NCBI GenBank assembly: GCA_000613465.1 | Contig: BAJA01000018.1 | Location: forward strand, 1-64,000 | Direction: 5' to 3' | From: Bacteroides nordii WAL 11050 = JCM 12987 | GTDB lineage: Bacteria; Bacteroidota; Bacteroidia; Bacteroidales; Bacteroidaceae | DNA: 64,000 nucleotides | Part shown: positions 62,019 to 64,000 of the stretch, piece after piece | Position numbering within the stretch: position 1 is the first letter of the stretch | Layout: each line of letters opens with the position of its first letter | The notes under the pieces: generated by a model | What the model saw: only the letters and a program-made list of their open reading frames with translations | Databases searched by the model: none | What the model was told of the DNA's origin: nothing | Program-made: the position numbers and the translations under genes

Positions 62019-62456
62019 ATGATAAAGTATGCATTTTACATATTGATAGGTGTATTTTTTGTATTGGGACTGAATATGGCTCCCGGACAAGAATTATCCG
62101 GGCTTCAGAATGAAATTGAAGTCCGGGTAGGTGATACCCCTCAATCTGTAAAGTCTGCTTGTATTCTATCTTCCAGGACAGATAATGATTGTGTCAGAGA
62201 TACGCATTCTGTATTTCATGATGAATCATCTGATTATAAGGTTTGTGACGGGATTCTTTCCAGCCTCTCCGGTTCAAGGAATGTGGCACCGTTTAAGCTA
62301 CTGAAATTTAATAAGCCAACTACTGTTATACAGATTCTTAGTGCACTCAGTGTTCAGTTACCCGAGAGCAAGTACAGAAATTTACCTTGCAGTACCAGTT
62401 GCATGAAGTATTCGTGTGGATACTATATCTATACGTTAGCTCATATTCTTATTTAG
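62019..62456 (+). CDS. Hypothetical small exported protein
   Basis: The start at 62019 (MIKYAFYILIGVFFVLGLN) follows the -7 box and yields 145 aa; an upstream frame start at 61980 would overlap the box. There is a probable signal peptide or single anchor (about 5-20). The rest has at least six cysteines, including LPCSTSCMKYSCGYY near the end. I do not recognise the family. The function is unknown. Confidence 0.55.
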   Translation: MIKYAFYILIGVFFVLGLNMAPGQELSGLQNEIEVRVGDTPQSVKSACILSSRTDNDCVRDTHSVFHDESSDYKVCDGILSSLSGSRNVAPFKLLKFNKPTTVIQILSALSVQLPESKYRNLPCSTSCMKYSCGYYIYTLAHILI

Positions 62457-62859
62457 CCAATTCACTATTCCATCTATTTGCAGAGTAAGTAATTTTTATA
62501 CTTTCTCAGCTTTCTGTCGGGTGTGTACTGCCTTCTTTTTCATTCTTACGAGAATATAACTGTCAATCTAAAGAAAATAGGAGTATGTCCATAGATAAAA
62601 AATGGATATACCTCCCGAGTATTAATTGATATCCGGGGAAAAGATATTGTAGTTTCGTTGTGATAACGGGATAAGCATCATATAAGGACAAGATGTAACC
62701 GAAGTGATTCAGGCAGATGCATCAGCCGATTGGCCTTATATGGATGAATGAGGAAAGCCCAATGGAATTAAAAGAATTTCATGTGTGTCTAAATAATAGT
62801 TTACCATTGGGCGCCTCTTCTTTACTTTGAAACGAACTAATAACTTAAAATATATTGCT
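62457..62859. other. Intergenic region with a 9-bp inverted repeat
   Basis: No gene seen. GCCCAATGG (62757-62765) pairs with CCATTGGGC (62804-62812), a possible hairpin just before the next start. Confidence 0.5.
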
Positions 62860-63294
62860 ATGTTAAAATTATTATTAGCCACTTTTGCCATGATGGGACT
62901 TACGTTCGTCATAGGCTTTTTCGTAGCTGCAGTGATAAAACTTATTGCAAGTGCAGCCGATTCACTCGATTTCTATAGTTCTCATCAGGTAGAACTTCAA
63001 CGATTACGGCGTTTAAAGAAAGTACGTCAGAATGTGGAACGTTTGTTATGGCATAATGCCATAGCTGAACAGGATGGTTCGGGCGATAAACGGGAAGATT
63101 ACAGTCGTGGTATTAATCGGGATATCATTCGTTACCACGGATATTATCATGGGGTAAGTCCGGGTACATCCGATGATAATCTGTTGGAGTATTATTACCC
63201 TGAAGATACCCACATCGTTTATCTTGAAAAACGAGAAGAAATGCTCCAACAGCATAAAGATAACAGTAAGAAATCATCTACCAATACCAAATAA
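62860..63294 (+). CDS. Small membrane protein, possible decarboxylase gamma (OadG-like) subunit
   Basis: ATG at 62860 gives 144 aa; an in-frame TTG at 62827 is less likely. It has one transmembrane helix (about 10-30) and a charged, helical, probably cytoplasmic remainder. OadG subunits have this shape, and the following gene is an OadB-type subunit only 15 bases away, so it may be a gamma subunit of the Na+-pumping decarboxylase. I see no sequence motif that proves this. Confidence 0.5.
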   Translation: MLKLLLATFAMMGLTFVIGFFVAAVIKLIASAADSLDFYSSHQVELQRLRRLKKVRQNVERLLWHNAIAEQDGSGDKREDYSRGINRDIIRYHGYYHGVSPGTSDDNLLEYYYPEDTHIVYLEKREEMLQQHKDNSKKSSTNTK

Positions 63295-63309
63295 TAAACT
63301 TATCATATC

Positions 63310-64000
63310 ATGGAAAATATAGACTTTATGAGCTTGTTCCAGGGAGTGGGAACAATGATGGAGAGTGGCTGGCTGCTCGCAAGTGCCCGTGTGTTTCTTG
63401 TCGCTTTAGGGTTTCTGCTTATTTATCTGGGCTGGAAAGGTGTGCTGGAACCGATGGTAATGATACCGATGGGATTGGGAATGATAGCCATCAACTGTGG
63501 TACGCTGATAATGCCGGACGGTACATTGGGAAACTTATTTCTCGATCCGATGCTTTCTGATACAGATGAGTTGATGAATACCATGCAGATTGATTTCTTA
63601 CAACCGGTTTATACATTGACTTTCAGTAATGGATTGATAGCCTGTTTTGTGTTTATGGGTATCGGTACGTTGCTTGATGTAGGTTTTCTGCTCCAGAAAC
63701 CATTTGCAAGTATATTTTTGGCATTGTGTGCCGAACTGGGTACTTTTTTAACCGTTCCTATTGCTTCTGCTTTGGGATTGACACTTAAGGAGAGTGCTTC
63801 GGTGGCTATGGTTGGCGGAGCAGACGGACCAATGGTGCTCTTTACTTCACTGGCACTGGCAAAGCATCTGTTTGTTCCTATCACAGTAGTAGCATATCTC
63901 TATTTGGGGTTGACGTATGGTGGATATCCTTATTTAGTAAAACTAATGGTTCCCAAACGTCTGCGTGCTATTAAGATGACTACAAAGAAGGCCCCTAAAA
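63310..64000 (+). CDS. Sodium-pumping decarboxylase beta subunit (OadB-type), partial
   Basis: The window ends inside this gene. The visible 230 aa begin MENIDFMSLFQGVGT and have many transmembrane helices. Family regions include GMIAINCGTLIMPDG, the Asp-containing GIGTLLDVGFLL and the Na+-site segment VGGADGPMVLFTSLALA. OadB/MmdB subunits couple decarboxylation of oxaloacetate or methylmalonyl-CoA to Na+ export. The partner subunits (carboxyltransferase, biotin carrier) must lie past the edge or elsewhere; which substrate applies cannot be decided. Confidence 0.86.
   Translation, partial: MENIDFMSLFQGVGTMMESGWLLASARVFLVALGFLLIYLGWKGVLEPMVMIPMGLGMIAINCGTLIMPDGTLGNLFLDPMLSDTDELMNTMQIDFLQPVYTLTFSNGLIACFVFMGIGTLLDVGFLLQKPFASIFLALCAELGTFLTVPIASALGLTLKESASVAMVGGADGPMVLFTSLALAKHLFVPITVVAYLYLGLTYGGYPYLVKLMVPKRLRAIKMTTKKAPK

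Overview
The window comes from a Bacteroides-type genome (order Bacteroidales, probably the fragilis/thetaiotaomicron group). The evidence is repeated -7 boxes of the form TAnnTTTG, a tmRNA with a GETNYALAA tag, SusC/SusD proteins, and Bacteroidales-type lptC, lptE, DUF4831 and DUF4837 genes. The exact species cannot be read from the sequence.

Layout. 1-1.4 kb is the tail of a surface-polysaccharide locus (PIG-L deacetylase, then stacked hairpins). 1.4-17.9 kb is a mostly plus-strand housekeeping block: HU-like protein, a 31-aa small protein, coaX, an outer-membrane protein, a TPR protein, lptC, a CBS-domain membrane protein, a PpiD-like chaperone, rlmN, a DUF4837 lipoprotein, pdxA, a sigma-54 activator, lptE, secG and an MFS carrier. 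17.9-20.9 kb is on the minus strand (small membrane protein, DUF4831, NAD(P)HX repair enzyme). 21-27.8 kb holds a peptide transporter, hpt, adk, a four-helix-bundle gene inserted before obgE, pgeF, a B3/4 protein and an M23 peptidase. 28-35 kb is on the minus strand (lactonase-like propeller, GH3, a large SGNH/SusF-like protein). 35.5-48.5 kb is an alpha-glucan utilization locus: SusR-like sensor, SusC, SusD, a three-module starch-binding lipoprotein, two GH13 amylases and a GH97 glucosidase. 48.8-49.2 kb is ssrA (tmRNA). 49.5-64 kb holds an unusual IMP dehydrogenase, an orphan hybrid-two-component-like regulator with degenerate signalling residues, dinB, a methyltransferase/RsgA-paralogue pair behind a hairpin leader, a transglutaminase-like lipoprotein, small unknowns, and the start of a Na+-pumping decarboxylase beta subunit.

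How the genes work together. The starch locus is a complete bind-import-digest system: surface capture by SusD and the CBM lipoprotein, TonB-dependent import by SusC, cleavage by GH13 and GH97, and control by the SusR-like protein. lptC, lptE, secG and the PpiD-like chaperone serve envelope assembly.

Data quality. At least ten otherwise well-conserved genes are broken by eleven frame shifts. Ten of them are restored by adding one base, usually in a short homopolymer, and one is a net +1. That pattern looks like residual sequencing or assembly error, so I annotate these genes as single reading units and flag each break.
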